64,000 bases of DNA. It comes from Gemella haemolysans. GTDB taxonomy: Bacteria; Bacillota; Bacilli; Staphylococcales; Gemellaceae. The DNA lies in contig NZ_CP050965.1 in assembly GCF_012273215.1 (NCBI RefSeq), forward strand, positions 1,410,541 through 1,474,540. Reading direction: 5' to 3'. Positions within the stretch are counted from its first letter, which is position 1; the number at the start of each line of letters is the position of its first letter. Below, one piece after another: positions 9,597-19,482 of this stretch. Below the pieces are notes generated by a model, which saw nothing but the letters and a program-made list of their open reading frames with translations, was not told the DNA's origin and did no database searches. The translations under genes and the position numbers were made by a program.

Positions 9597-9771
9597 GGGA
9601 GTGACTCAAAAATCGTGATTTCGGAGAAATCGATTTTGTCGAGTCACCCCCGCAAAGTTTATTAGATATCTAAAAGCTTTTATAAAGCAAATTTAGATAT
9701 CAATAAACCACTGCGTCTATGAGTTCCCATATAAACTTTTTCAAAATTTATAACCTGTGGGTAACTCCCTT
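9597..9771 (-). repeat. Dispersed 5'-UTR repeat, copy A (before dnaJ)
   Basis: One of four ~175-bp copies in this window. The gene-proximal end is a hairpin (9597-9650) GGGAGTGACTC...GAGTCACCCCC with an inner AAATCGTGATTT/GAAATCGATTT arm. The middle is a second inverted repeat (9657-9707) built on TTTATTAGATATCTAAA / TTTAGATATCAATAAA. The distal part contains ACTGCGTCTATGAGTT. The outer ends are imperfect inverted repeats of each other (GGGAGTGAC / GGGAGTTAC). It fills the dnaK-dnaJ gap, ending 29 nt before the dnaJ ATG. No open frame. Confidence 0.9.
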
Positions 9772-9786
9772 AGACTATTTATTTAA

Positions 9787-11646
<1,860 letters not shown>

Positions 11647-11705
11647 TCAAATTTATTTGTTAAAATGATTATTTCACTCTAACAAAGTCTTATATTACTT
11701 TTTTA

Positions 11706-11858
11706 AATGCTTTTCAGCTTTACACTGAAAATATTCTACGCAGTGGCTACATACCAATCATTTCGTTGCTACGCTCCTCATTCTTGGTGTAGCTGTGCGA
11801 TTCTTACTCCTAACTTTTTTCTTCACCTTCTAGGTTCCAAAAAACTAAGGATTAATAA
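11706..11858 (-). other. grpE-dnaK spacer with a hairpin
   Basis: The grpE-dnaK gap is less AT-rich than other spacers here. It holds a perfect 7-bp hairpin TTTTCAG-CTTTACA-CTGAAAA (11710-11730) and a block (11735-11835) with imperfect inverted pieces around GTAGC/GCTAC. No open frame with a ribosome binding site is seen. It could be an mRNA processing site, as known between grpE and dnaK in B. subtilis, or a decayed mobile remnant; neither is proven. Confidence 0.45.
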
Positions 11859-12428
11859 TTACGAGTTAACCTTAACCATTGCTGGTCTGATTACTCTATC
11901 TTTTAGTTTGTAACCTTTTTGGAATGTATCTAAGATTACTCCGCTTTCTTTGTCACTTTCTTCTCCTTGCATTACTGCGTGGTGGAAGTTTGGATCGAAC
12001 TGAGCATTTTCAGTTTCTACTAGTTCAACACCTTCTGATTTAAGTACTGCTTGTAATCCTTCGTATACCATTTGTACACCTTTTAAAACTGTTTGTACTT
12101 CTTCATTAGTTGACTCAACTTGTAAAGCACGTTCTAAATTGTCCAAACTTGGTAAGATTTCTGTAATTACTTTTTGACTCTTATAAGCATTTATAGTTTC
12201 AATTTCTTGATTCTTACGTCGTTTAAAGTTTTCAAATTCTGCGTAAAGTCGTAAGTATTTGTCTTCTGACGCTTTTACTTCTTCTTGCAGTTTTTCAATT
12301 TGTTCTTGCAATAACTCTTCTGCAGTTTTTTCAACTACTTCTTCAGAGTCTGTCGTTTCTTCAGTCTCAACAGTTTCTTCTGCTGTTACTTCTTCTTGTA
12401 GAGTTTCTTTTTGTTCTTCAGTAGCCAT
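11859..12428 (-). CDS. grpE: Nucleotide exchange factor GrpE
   Basis: GrpE releases ADP from DnaK. The 189 residues have a disordered acidic N-terminus (many EETVE/TTDSEE units, residues 1-45), a long coiled coil (~45-100, with RLYAEFENFKRRKNQEIETI, the family signature) and the C-terminal beta domain with FDPNFHHAVMQ and GYKLKDRVIRPAMVKV. It begins 13 nt after hrcA with AGGAGGTAGAG before the ATG. Confidence 0.98.
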   Translation of the reverse strand: MATEEQKETLQEEVTAEETVETEETTDSEEVVEKTAEELLQEQIEKLQEEVKASEDKYLRLYAEFENFKRRKNQEIETINAYKSQKVITEILPSLDNLERALQVESTNEEVQTVLKGVQMVYEGLQAVLKSEGVELVETENAQFDPNFHHAVMQGEESDKESGVILDTFQKGYKLKDRVIRPAMVKVNS

Positions 12429-12441
12429 CTCTACCTCCTAA

Positions 12442-13449
12442 TTATTTTAAATTATTATTTAAATTATCACGAACACAAGCTATAAGTGTCATGATTTTCG
12501 AATAGTCCATTCTCTTTGGTCCAAATACGGCTATTACACCTTGACCTTTAGATGTGTTATAACTACTAGACACTAATGAAAGATCATCTATATTCCCAAG
12601 CTTAAGCTCAGTTCCTATTTTAATAGATGGTTTGTCTGTTACTTCATTATTATCTAGAAGCTCGACTATCTTATCATCTTCTAAGAGCGATACTACTTCT
12701 TTTAATTTTTCTACATTGTCTATATCGGGTTGTTTAAGTAAATTGTACTTACCCCCTAATGCTACAGTCTTTTTAATTTTATTTTGCAACAATCTGTTTA
12801 AAGCTACCACTATCATATCGTAGTTGTTAACTTTATTCTTTAGATATTTTTCTAACTCACCGTGAATCATTACGTGAGCTGTTGCCATATCCACATCATA
12901 GAAGTAACTTTGAAGAAGTTTATTAATCTCCCCTATATCTTCTGCGGTGAAATCTGCATCAAGTTTATAGTTTTGTTGGAATACCTCTCCTATATTTGTT
13001 ACTAAAATAACGAGAATACTACGACTACTCAGAAGAATAACCTCTATCTTATTAATGCGCCTATCCGTTTTTGTCGGGGCTAGTATCACCGCCGTACAAT
13101 CAGTTAAGTCCGATAGTACTATTGCATTTTTTTCTAGATAGTTATTTTCTGAGACTATATCATCACCAGAAAGTTGTTTAAGTTTTTCATTCTCACTATT
13201 CGATAGTTCATAATCTTTTTTTATATAATCTACATAATAGCGATAACCTTTTTCCGAAGGTACTCGACCTGATGAAATATGAGTCTTTTTAATCAATCCT
13301 TCTTTTTCTAACTTACTCATATCATTTCTTATCGTTGCCGAACTGAAATCAATATTTTGAGCAATTTGCTTAGAACCTACAGGTTGATTAGTCGTAATAA
13401 AATTTTCGACTATAGATTGAAGAATGAGTACTTGTCTATCTATTAACAT
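12442..13449 (-). CDS. hrcA: Heat-inducible transcription repressor HrcA
   Basis: HrcA binds CIRCE operators and represses class I heat-shock genes; its activity depends on GroEL. The product has an N-terminal winged helix (residues ~1-75: VGSKQIAQNIDFSSATIRNDMSKLEKEGLI), a central GAF-like domain and the C-terminal FGPKRMDYSKIMTLI, the HrcA signature. I choose the ATG at 13449 (MLIDRQVL, 335 residues) because AGGTGA lies 5 nt before it; GTG/ATG codons three or two positions earlier would overlap that site. It is the first gene of the operon and sits behind a CIRCE element, so it is autoregulated. Confidence 0.97.
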   Translation of the reverse strand: MLIDRQVLILQSIVENFITTNQPVGSKQIAQNIDFSSATIRNDMSKLEKEGLIKKTHISSGRVPSEKGYRYYVDYIKKDYELSNSENEKLKQLSGDDIVSENNYLEKNAIVLSDLTDCTAVILAPTKTDRRINKIEVILLSSRSILVILVTNIGEVFQQNYKLDADFTAEDIGEINKLLQSYFYDVDMATAHVMIHGELEKYLKNKVNNYDMIVVALNRLLQNKIKKTVALGGKYNLLKQPDIDNVEKLKEVVSLLEDDKIVELLDNNEVTDKPSIKIGTELKLGNIDDLSLVSSSYNTSKGQGVIAVFGPKRMDYSKIMTLIACVRDNLNNNLK

Positions 13450-13478
13450 CGTCATCACCTATTCTCCAATTTTGTGTT

Positions 13479-13505
13479 TTAGCACTCTAAGTATCTGACT
13501 GCTAA
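13479..13505. promoter_or_regulatory. CIRCE operator
   Basis: TTAGCACTC-N9-GACTGCTAA, matching the CIRCE consensus TTAGCACTC-N9-GAGTGCTAA at 17 of 18 arm positions. It lies 30 nt before the hrcA start and just downstream of the operon promoter, the standard position for HrcA repression. Confidence 0.95.
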
Positions 13506-13516
13506 TCACATATATA

Positions 13517-13545
13517 ATAATATCATTAAGGTCAAAATAAGTCAA
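13517..13545 (-). promoter_or_regulatory. Promoter of hrcA-grpE-dnaK-dnaJ
   Basis: Minus-strand TTGACT (13545-13540), 17-nt spacer, TATTAT (13522-13517). CIRCE starts 12 nt downstream, so HrcA would block transcription initiation. Confidence 0.8.
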
Positions 13546-13682
13546 TAGGTTTTCGAAAAGTTTTTTGACTTTTTTTGACTTTTGTTTTTTATGCAACAAA
13601 AACTTGAAATAACTGTTCTTGTAATTTTAATTTATATTATTAAATTAAAGTTAAAAAGTAAATCAACGTTTTAACTTATTAT

Positions 13683-13711
13683 TTTCACTTATTATTTTAG
13701 TGTGATATAAT
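13683..13711 (+). promoter_or_regulatory. Promoter of the DUF1307 array
   Basis: TATAAT at 13706-13711 with a weak TTTCAC 17 nt upstream, 34 nt before the first lipoprotein gene. The following genes have no obvious promoter of their own in the 24-nt gaps. Confidence 0.6.
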
Positions 13712-13744
13712 AGATACTAATACAATAGAATAAGAGGTGTTATA

Positions 13745-14188
13745 ATGAAAAAAATATTAAAATTCTGTGCCTTACTTTTATCTTTTGCACTATTATTAAC
13801 AGCTTGTGGTAGCGAGGAAAAGACAAAAGTTTATACAGAAACAAGTAATAATCAAGAACATGTATCTACTATTTATTATAAGGGCGATACAGTGAATAAA
13901 GTCATTACTGTTTCAACTCTAAATGATAATGTTTCAAACCTAGATAGCGCTCTAGAAACAGTCAAAAAATCTTTTTTAAAGAAACCAAATTTCGATGGAT
14001 ATACGCGCTCTGCTGAAATTAAAGATGGAAAAATTGTTCTTACTACTGAAACTGACTACAATAAACTAGATTTTGAAACATATAGAGGAAGAATCCATCT
14101 ATCAGGTTCTGCCACACTTGAAAATGAAAGAAAGTTAAGTAACGTAGAAAATAATCTTAAAAAAGAAGGAGCTACTGAGAAAAAATAA
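13745..14188 (+). CDS. DUF1307 lipoprotein, array copy 1
   Basis: A 147-residue lipoprotein of the DUF1307 (YehR-like) family of unknown function. It has a type II signal with lipobox LLTAC (Cys at residue ~20), then the family core: KVYTETSNNQEHVSTIYYKGDTVNKV, a central helix and a C-terminal LSNVENNLKKEGATEKK. It is the most diverged of three tandem copies and the first of the array. AGAGGTG precedes the ATG. The protein should be fixed to the outer face of the membrane. No catalytic residues are apparent; small-molecule or peptide binding is only a guess. Confidence 0.87.
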   Translation: MKKILKFCALLLSFALLLTACGSEEKTKVYTETSNNQEHVSTIYYKGDTVNKVITVSTLNDNVSNLDSALETVKKSFLKKPNFDGYTRSAEIKDGKIVLTTETDYNKLDFETYRGRIHLSGSATLENERKLSNVENNLKKEGATEKK

Positions 14189-14212
14189 TACAAATTATAT
14201 TAAGGTGAAAAA

Positions 14213-14656
14213 ATGAAAAAAATATTAAAATTAATTACACCATTACTTGCAACACTATTCTTGCTTACAGCGTGTTCTAGCGAAAAAACAAAAGTATATA
14301 CTTCAACTTTTAATAATAATCAAGAAAATGAAACAACTATTACTTATAAAGGTGACGTTGTAAATAAAATAAAAACTGTAGCTAATATTAAAGATCTTGG
14401 TACAGATACAGAGTCTGCTTTTGAATATATCAAAAAAACAGTTAATGAAAAAAACAAAGATATCAAAGGTGTTACATACAATGTAGAAAGAAAAGGTGAC
14501 AAGGTCATAATCACTTTGAATTTAGACTTTGACAAAATAGACTTCGATAAAGATAAAGATCGTCTAGAATTTAAAACTTCTTCTTTAGATGAAGCAAGAA
14601 AATTAAGTTATGTTGAGGAAAATATCAAAAAAGAAGGCGCTACTGAGAAAAAATAA
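14213..14656 (+). CDS. DUF1307 lipoprotein, array copy 2
   Basis: 147 residues, lipobox LLTAC, same fold as copies 1 and 3 and closest to copy 3: the first 27 residues are identical to it (through SSEKTKVYT). The core reads YTSTFNNNQENETTITYKGDVVNKI and the end YVEENIKKEGATEKK. The 24-nt spacer before it is nearly identical to the one after it (TACAAATTATATTRAGGTGAAAAA), so the duplicated unit included its ribosome binding site. Confidence 0.88.
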   Translation: MKKILKLITPLLATLFLLTACSSEKTKVYTSTFNNNQENETTITYKGDVVNKIKTVANIKDLGTDTESAFEYIKKTVNEKNKDIKGVTYNVERKGDKVIITLNLDFDKIDFDKDKDRLEFKTSSLDEARKLSYVEENIKKEGATEKK

Positions 14657-14680
14657 TACAAATTATATTGAGGTGAAAAA

Positions 14681-15124
14681 ATGAAAAAAATATTAAAATT
14701 AATTACACCATTACTTGCAACATTATTCTTACTTACAGCATGTTCTAGTGAAAAAACAAAAGTATATACTACAACTTTTGGAAATGGTCAAGAAAATGAA
14801 ACAACTATTATTTATAAAGGAGATGTTGTAAACAAGATAATAACTATATCTAATATTAAAGAACTTGGAGCGGATAGTAATTTTGCTTTTGAATCTATCA
14901 AAAAATCAATTGATGAACAAAATAAAGATATCAAAGGTCTTACGTATAATGTAGAGAAAAAAGACGACAAAGTAGTTATTACATGGGATTTAGATTTTTC
15001 TAAAATAGATTTTGATAAAGATAAAGATCGTCTACATCTTAAAGGTTCTTCTTTAGGTGAAGAAAGAAAATTAAGCTACGTTGAGGAAAATATCAAAAAA
15101 GCTGGTGGCGTAGAGAAAAAATAA
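14681..15124 (+). CDS. DUF1307 lipoprotein, array copy 3
   Basis: 147 residues with lipobox LLTAC and a DUF1307 core (YTTTFGNGQENETTIIYKGDVVNKI), ending YVEENIKKAGGVEKK. Differences from copy 2 concentrate in residues ~48-110, while the signal peptide and the final 20 residues are conserved, as expected if variation is tolerated or favoured in the exposed part. It is the last gene before a terminator. Confidence 0.88.
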   Translation: MKKILKLITPLLATLFLLTACSSEKTKVYTTTFGNGQENETTIIYKGDVVNKIITISNIKELGADSNFAFESIKKSIDEQNKDIKGLTYNVEKKDDKVVITWDLDFSKIDFDKDKDRLHLKGSSLGEERKLSYVEENIKKAGGVEKK

Positions 15125-15133
15125 CAATTTATT

Positions 15134-15184
15134 AGCGTTTGAAAAGTTAGAATTAATAGTCTAATTTTTTGAACGCTTTTTATT
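15134..15184 (+). terminator. Terminator of the lipoprotein array
   Basis: Long imperfect stem AGCGTTTGAAAAGTTAGA / TCTAATTTTTTGAACGCT around ATTAATAG, followed by TTTTTATTAT. Confidence 0.85.
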
Positions 15185-15218
15185 ATATAAGTAAAAATGG
15201 TTTTTATTCTCAGCTTTC

Positions 15219-15247
15219 TTGTATATTCAGAGAAATTCTTGTATAAT
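15219..15247 (+). promoter_or_regulatory. Promoter of prfB
   Basis: TTGTAT (15219-15224), 17-nt spacer, TATAAT (15242-15247), 30 nt before the prfB start. Confidence 0.75.
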
Positions 15248-15277
15248 ATTAAACGAAATACAGTGAGGTAAATAAAT

Positions 15278-16396
15278 TTGGAACTTATAGAACTTAAAAA
15301 AGAATTGGAAGAAGTAAATAAACAAATATCAGAGTTCAAAACTTCATTAAAGATAGAAGAAAAAGAGCAAAGAGTAGCTGAAATTGAAAATATGATGCTA
15401 GAGGCTGATTTTTGGAATGATAGTGAAACAGCCAGTCTATTAGTTACAGAATCAAAAAGTATAAAAAAAGAACTTGATGAATTTAGTGAAATGATAGACT
15501 ATCTAGAACACTCTGAAGAGATGGTTGAATTTCTAAAAGATGAAGATGACGAAGAAATTTATCAAGATTTACTAGAAACAGTAGTCAACCTTAAATCAAG
15601 CGTTGAAGATTTTAGCTTTAGATTATTATTCTCAGAAGAATACGACAATAATACTGCTATTTTAGAAATACATGCTGGGGCTGGCGGTACTGATGCTACA
15701 GACTGGTCAGAATTAATGTTACGTATGTATGAAAGATTCTTCACAAAGCAGGGGTTAAAATACAGCTATTTAAACTATCAATCTGGTGATATCACTGGTG
15801 TTAAATCAGCAACTATAAAAGTTGAAGGTGACTTTGCATATGGATTACTAAAAGGAGAAAAAGGTGTTCACCGGGTTGTTCGTATCTCACCTTTTGATCC
15901 GTCTGGAAAAAGACATACATCGTTCGCTTCAATCGATGTAATTCCAGAATTTAACGATGATGAAATAAATATCGAAATCAATAATGAAGATTTAAAAATA
16001 GACACATACAGAGCTCAAGGGGCTGGTGGACAACATATTAACACTACAGATTCAGCGGTTCGTATTACCCACCTTCCTACTGGCATCGTAGTTCAATCAC
16101 AAGCTGAACGAAGCCAAATTAAAAATAAAGATGCTGCTATGAAAAACTTAAAATCAAAACTTTATCAACTTGAAATAGAAGAAAAAGAAAGAGAATTAGC
16201 CGCGATTCGTGGTGAACAAAAGGACATTGGTTGGGGTTCTCAAATTCGTTCTTATGTATTTACTCCATATACAATGGTAAAAGATCACAGAACAAACTAC
16301 GAAGTATCTACAGTAGACAAAGTAATGGATGGTGAAATAATTGATTTTATCGATGCTTATCTACATTACAATATGAAAGAAAAAGAAGTACTATAG
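15278..16396 (+). CDS. prfB: Peptide chain release factor 2
   Basis: RF2 ends translation at UGA and UAA. The 372-residue product has the tripeptide SPF (204-206) that reads the stop codon and GGQ (250-252 in GAGGQHINTT) that triggers peptidyl-tRNA hydrolysis. The start is TTG at 15278 with GTGAGG 8 nt before it; no ATG fits. The gene reads in one open frame: at codons ~22-26 (TSLKIE), where many bacteria carry a programmed +1 shift over an in-frame UGA, there is no stop and no shift. A terminator shared with the convergent lipoprotein follows. Confidence 0.97.
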   Translation: MELIELKKELEEVNKQISEFKTSLKIEEKEQRVAEIENMMLEADFWNDSETASLLVTESKSIKKELDEFSEMIDYLEHSEEMVEFLKDEDDEEIYQDLLETVVNLKSSVEDFSFRLLFSEEYDNNTAILEIHAGAGGTDATDWSELMLRMYERFFTKQGLKYSYLNYQSGDITGVKSATIKVEGDFAYGLLKGEKGVHRVVRISPFDPSGKRHTSFASIDVIPEFNDDEINIEINNEDLKIDTYRAQGAGGQHINTTDSAVRITHLPTGIVVQSQAERSQIKNKDAAMKNLKSKLYQLEIEEKERELAAIRGEQKDIGWGSQIRSYVFTPYTMVKDHRTNYEVSTVDKVMDGEIIDFIDAYLHYNMKEKEVL

Positions 16397-16403
16397 AAAA
16401 TGG

Positions 16404-16431
16404 ACCTACCGGTGTGAACCGATAGGTCTAT
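16404..16431. terminator. Bidirectional terminator after prfB
   Basis: Stem GACCTACCGGT / ACCGATAGGTC with a GTGA loop and one mismatch, between convergent genes. A/T-rich runs flank both sides. Confidence 0.85.
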
Positions 16432-16437
16432 TAATTT

Positions 16438-16872
16438 TTATTTCTTCTCATCAAATCTTTCTTCTATAAGTTTTTCTTCTGTTTTTTTCAAACTTACTTT
16501 TTCATTTCCTACACCTACACCTGGTAACCCTGATAGTTCATGGACATTTGCAATAGAATAATCAACCGTTACAGTTTCTATAGCAACTTTATCTTGATAA
16601 TCAACCTTGTCTTCTAAACCTTTTATATCTTTGTATCTTTGACCAAGTTTCTCAGCTTGTTGTTTAAAGGCTTCTTTTGTTGTTTTTAATTCAGAATAAG
16701 TAATAATATTTTTGGCTGTTTGTTTTGTTACAACATCACCTTTATAATAAAGTGTAATTTCCATTTGTACACCAGGTTGTTTCTTAACATAAACCTTACT
16801 ACCTTCTTTTTCAGAACATCCGACTAAAAATACTAATAAAAAAACTGATATAATTTGTAATATCTTTTTCAT
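16438..16872 (-). CDS. DUF1307 lipoprotein, inverted fourth copy
   Basis: A 144-residue lipoprotein starting MKKILQIISVFLLVFLVGC, lipobox LVGC, with the DUF1307 core YVKKQPGVQMEITLYYKGDVVTK and the closing KTEEKLIEERFDEKK. It is clearly homologous to the three-gene array across prfB but more diverged, with a Gly/Pro-rich insertion LSGLPGVGVGN near residue 118. It is transcribed alone toward prfB. Function unknown. Confidence 0.85.
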   Translation of the reverse strand: MKKILQIISVFLLVFLVGCSEKEGSKVYVKKQPGVQMEITLYYKGDVVTKQTAKNIITYSELKTTKEAFKQQAEKLGQRYKDIKGLEDKVDYQDKVAIETVTVDYSIANVHELSGLPGVGVGNEKVSLKKTEEKLIEERFDEKK

Positions 16873-16946
16873 TTTATAAACTCTCCTATCCTTTAGATAA
16901 CAATATTATACCACAGTTTAAAAACAATGCAAATGTTATTAAAAAA

Positions 16947-16965
16947 GCGATACAAAATTGTATCG
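16947..16965 (-). terminator. Terminator after def
   Basis: Hairpin GCGATACAA-A-TTGTATCGC, with a run of Ts following on the minus strand. It lies 10 nt after the def stop. Confidence 0.88.
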
Positions 16966-16975
16966 CCTTTTCTAA

Positions 16976-17530
16976 TTATAGTTTTTCGTATTCAGCTGGT
17001 ACATCAAATGGATTTTCTTTATTAATATGATCGTAGAACATAACTCCATTTAAATGATCAATTTCGTGTTGGAAACAAATTGCTGGTAAGTCTGTTAAAG
17101 TTAAAGTAACTTTCTCATCATTTTCATTATAACCAACTACTTTAATTTTTGAATAACGAGGAACATATCCTTTAATTTCTTTATCTACTGATAAACATCC
17201 TTCTCCACCAGCTAAGTAACATTTTGCAGCTGAATTTGAGATGATTTTTGGATTATATAATGCATAAGAAACTGTATCTTCTGGGAACTCCTCATCTGGA
17301 ATGTGCACTGCGATCATTCTTTTTGAAACGTTAATTTGCGGTGCCGCTAATCCTATCCCTGGTTTTAATCCTAATTTTTCTGCTTTCTCATCATCTTGAG
17401 AAGCTATAACATATTCTAATAATCCACGTAAAATAGCTTTATCTTCGTCTGAAATCGGACTTTTTACTTCTTCAGCACGTGCTCTAAGTGTCGCATGTGG
17501 ATCAATAATTATATCTTTAGTTGTTATCAA
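16976..17530 (-). CDS. def: Peptide deformylase
   Basis: Removes the formyl group from the initiator methionine of new proteins. The 184 residues contain the three motifs: GIGLAAPQ (58-65), EGCLS (110-114, metal-binding Cys112) and QHEIDHLNG (154-162, two metal His and the catalytic Glu). The insertion between motifs I and II and the length identify the Gram-positive type 2 enzyme. It is monocistronic. AGGAG precedes the ATG by about 9 nt. Confidence 0.96.
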   Translation of the reverse strand: MITTKDIIIDPHATLRARAEEVKSPISDEDKAILRGLLEYVIASQDDEKAEKLGLKPGIGLAAPQINVSKRMIAVHIPDEEFPEDTVSYALYNPKIISNSAAKCYLAGGEGCLSVDKEIKGYVPRYSKIKVVGYNENDEKVTLTLTDLPAICFQHEIDHLNGVMFYDHINKENPFDVPAEYEKL

Positions 17531-17778
17531 TTTTTTTCTCCTTTATTTCTAATTATTTCTCTCGATCTTTCATCCTTATTTTATTATTTCATAAATAGCT
17601 CAGAATGTCAAAGTTTCCTACCCGACAGTTTTTTAAAATTCTTTTTTACGAAACATATTAGTATAATTTTCAATCTTTGTTTTAGAATTTTCTGAATTTT
17701 ATTTTTGTGTTTTTCTATATTTCATGATATCATAGTAATATTGATAATTTATAAATAAGTTTTTTAGGAGGCTGTATT

Positions 17779-19470
17779 ATGACTTTTGAAAATTACCAAT
17801 ATACTAGACCAGATACTGATCAAATAAAAAAACAATTAGAAACATTAATAGAAAAATTAAATTCGGCAAATACTGTCGAAGAAACTTTAGAAATTTTTAA
17901 CGAATACAACAAACTTCGTAATAGCGTTGAAACATTAGCTCAGTTAGTAGAAATCCGTGCAACAATCGACACTACTGATAAGTTTTATGAAGCTGAAAGA
18001 GATTTTTGGGATGACTTCAATCCTGAATTAACTTCTCTTCTTAGCAAATTCGACAAAGCAATATTCGATTCTAAATTCAAAGAAGAATTAAAAAAAGAAA
18101 TTGGAGAACACTACTTTAACCTAATTGAATCTTCTCTTAAAGTATTTAGTGATGAAATCATCGAAGACTTAAAAGAAGAAAATAAACTTACTTCTGAATA
18201 TACTAAGCTTACTTCAAGTGCTAAAATTCCATTTGATGGTGGAATTCACAACTTAAGCGGTATGGCTAAATATACTCAAGATGCAAACCGTGAGACTCGT
18301 CTATTAGCAAGTCAGGCTGTTGCAAAATTCTTCAAAGAAAACTTAGAACAATACGATAGCATTTACGACCGTATGGTTAAAGTTCGTACTCGAATTGCGA
18401 AAAAACTTGGTTTTGATAACTTCGTAGAAGTTGCTTACCTTCGTCTACGTAGAACTGACTACAATGCAAAAGACGTAGCAAACTACAGAAAACAAATTTT
18501 CGAAGAAATCGTACCTATAGTTGAAGAACTTAAAAAAGCACAAGCTAATCGTCTAGGACTTGAAAAACTTTCATTCCATGATGAAGGTGTAACATTCAAA
18601 TCTGGTAACCCTACTCCAAAAGGTGACCGTCCTACACTTGTTGATTATGCTAAAACAATGTATAAAGAATTATCACCAGAAACTGATGAATTCTTTACAT
18701 TTATGACTGAAAACAACTTATTAGACTTAGATACAAAACCAGGAAAAGCTGGTGGTGGTTACTGTACATTTATTCCAGATTACAAAGCACCATTTATCTT
18801 CGCTAACTTCAACCAAACTCCACATGATGTTACGGTCTTAACTCATGAAGCTGGACATGCTTTCCAAGTTTTCCAAAGTAGAAATCATATGCCAGATTAC
18901 GTTTGGCCAACATTCGAAGCTTGTGAAATTCACTCAATGAGTATGGAATTTTTAACATGGCCATGGATGAACCTATTCTTCAAAGAAGATACTGATAAAT
19001 TCAAATACTACCACATGACTACAGCAATTAAATTCTTACCTTATGGTGTTACTGTAGATGAATTCCAACACGAAGTATACGAAAATCCAGAATTAACACC
19101 ACAAGAGCGTCGTATGAAATGGTTAGAAGTAGAAAGAAAATACTTACCATCACGTTACTACGAAGAAATTCCAGAACTTGATGAAGGATTATTCTTCTAT
19201 AGACAAGGACACTTATTTAGTGTACCATTCTACTACATTGACTATACTCTAGCTCAAGTCTGTGCCTTCCAATTCTGGAAAAAAGCTAACGAAAATAGAG
19301 AAAAAGCATGGGAAGAATATCTACACCTATGTAAACAAGGTGGAACTAAACCATTCTTAGAATTAGTTAAAGAAGCAAATCTAGAAAATCCATTCAAAGA
19401 CGGAACTATTTCTAATATTGTGCCAGAGCTTAAAAAATACCTTGACTCTGTAGATGCTACAAAATTCTAA
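17779..19470 (+). CDS. M3 family oligoendopeptidase (PepF-like)
   Basis: A zinc oligopeptidase that cleaves intracellular peptides, probably cytosolic as no signal peptide is present. The 563 residues have H356-E-A-G-H360 (HExxH) and a third ligand E383 in FEACEIHSMSMEF, the M3 pattern. The length fits the shorter oligoendopeptidase F group rather than the ~600-residue PepF. The ATG follows AGGAGG. The downstream gap to the HAD gene holds copy B of the dispersed repeat. Confidence 0.93.
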   Translation: MTFENYQYTRPDTDQIKKQLETLIEKLNSANTVEETLEIFNEYNKLRNSVETLAQLVEIRATIDTTDKFYEAERDFWDDFNPELTSLLSKFDKAIFDSKFKEELKKEIGEHYFNLIESSLKVFSDEIIEDLKEENKLTSEYTKLTSSAKIPFDGGIHNLSGMAKYTQDANRETRLLASQAVAKFFKENLEQYDSIYDRMVKVRTRIAKKLGFDNFVEVAYLRLRRTDYNAKDVANYRKQIFEEIVPIVEELKKAQANRLGLEKLSFHDEGVTFKSGNPTPKGDRPTLVDYAKTMYKELSPETDEFFTFMTENNLLDLDTKPGKAGGGYCTFIPDYKAPFIFANFNQTPHDVTVLTHEAGHAFQVFQSRNHMPDYVWPTFEACEIHSMSMEFLTWPWMNLFFKEDTDKFKYYHMTTAIKFLPYGVTVDEFQHEVYENPELTPQERRMKWLEVERKYLPSRYYEEIPELDEGLFFYRQGHLFSVPFYYIDYTLAQVCAFQFWKKANENREKAWEEYLHLCKQGGTKPFLELVKEANLENPFKDGTISNIVPELKKYLDSVDATKF

Positions 19471-19482
19471 ACCTTATACTTA

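Noticed and set aside
9597-9771. Repeats as CRISPR array or phage attachment sites
   Set aside because: Copies are dispersed singly with no regular spacers and differ in sequence; no cas or integrase genes are present.
15278-15400. Programmed frameshift in prfB
   Set aside because: Reading codons 15-40 shows no in-frame TGA and no CTT-TGA shift site.
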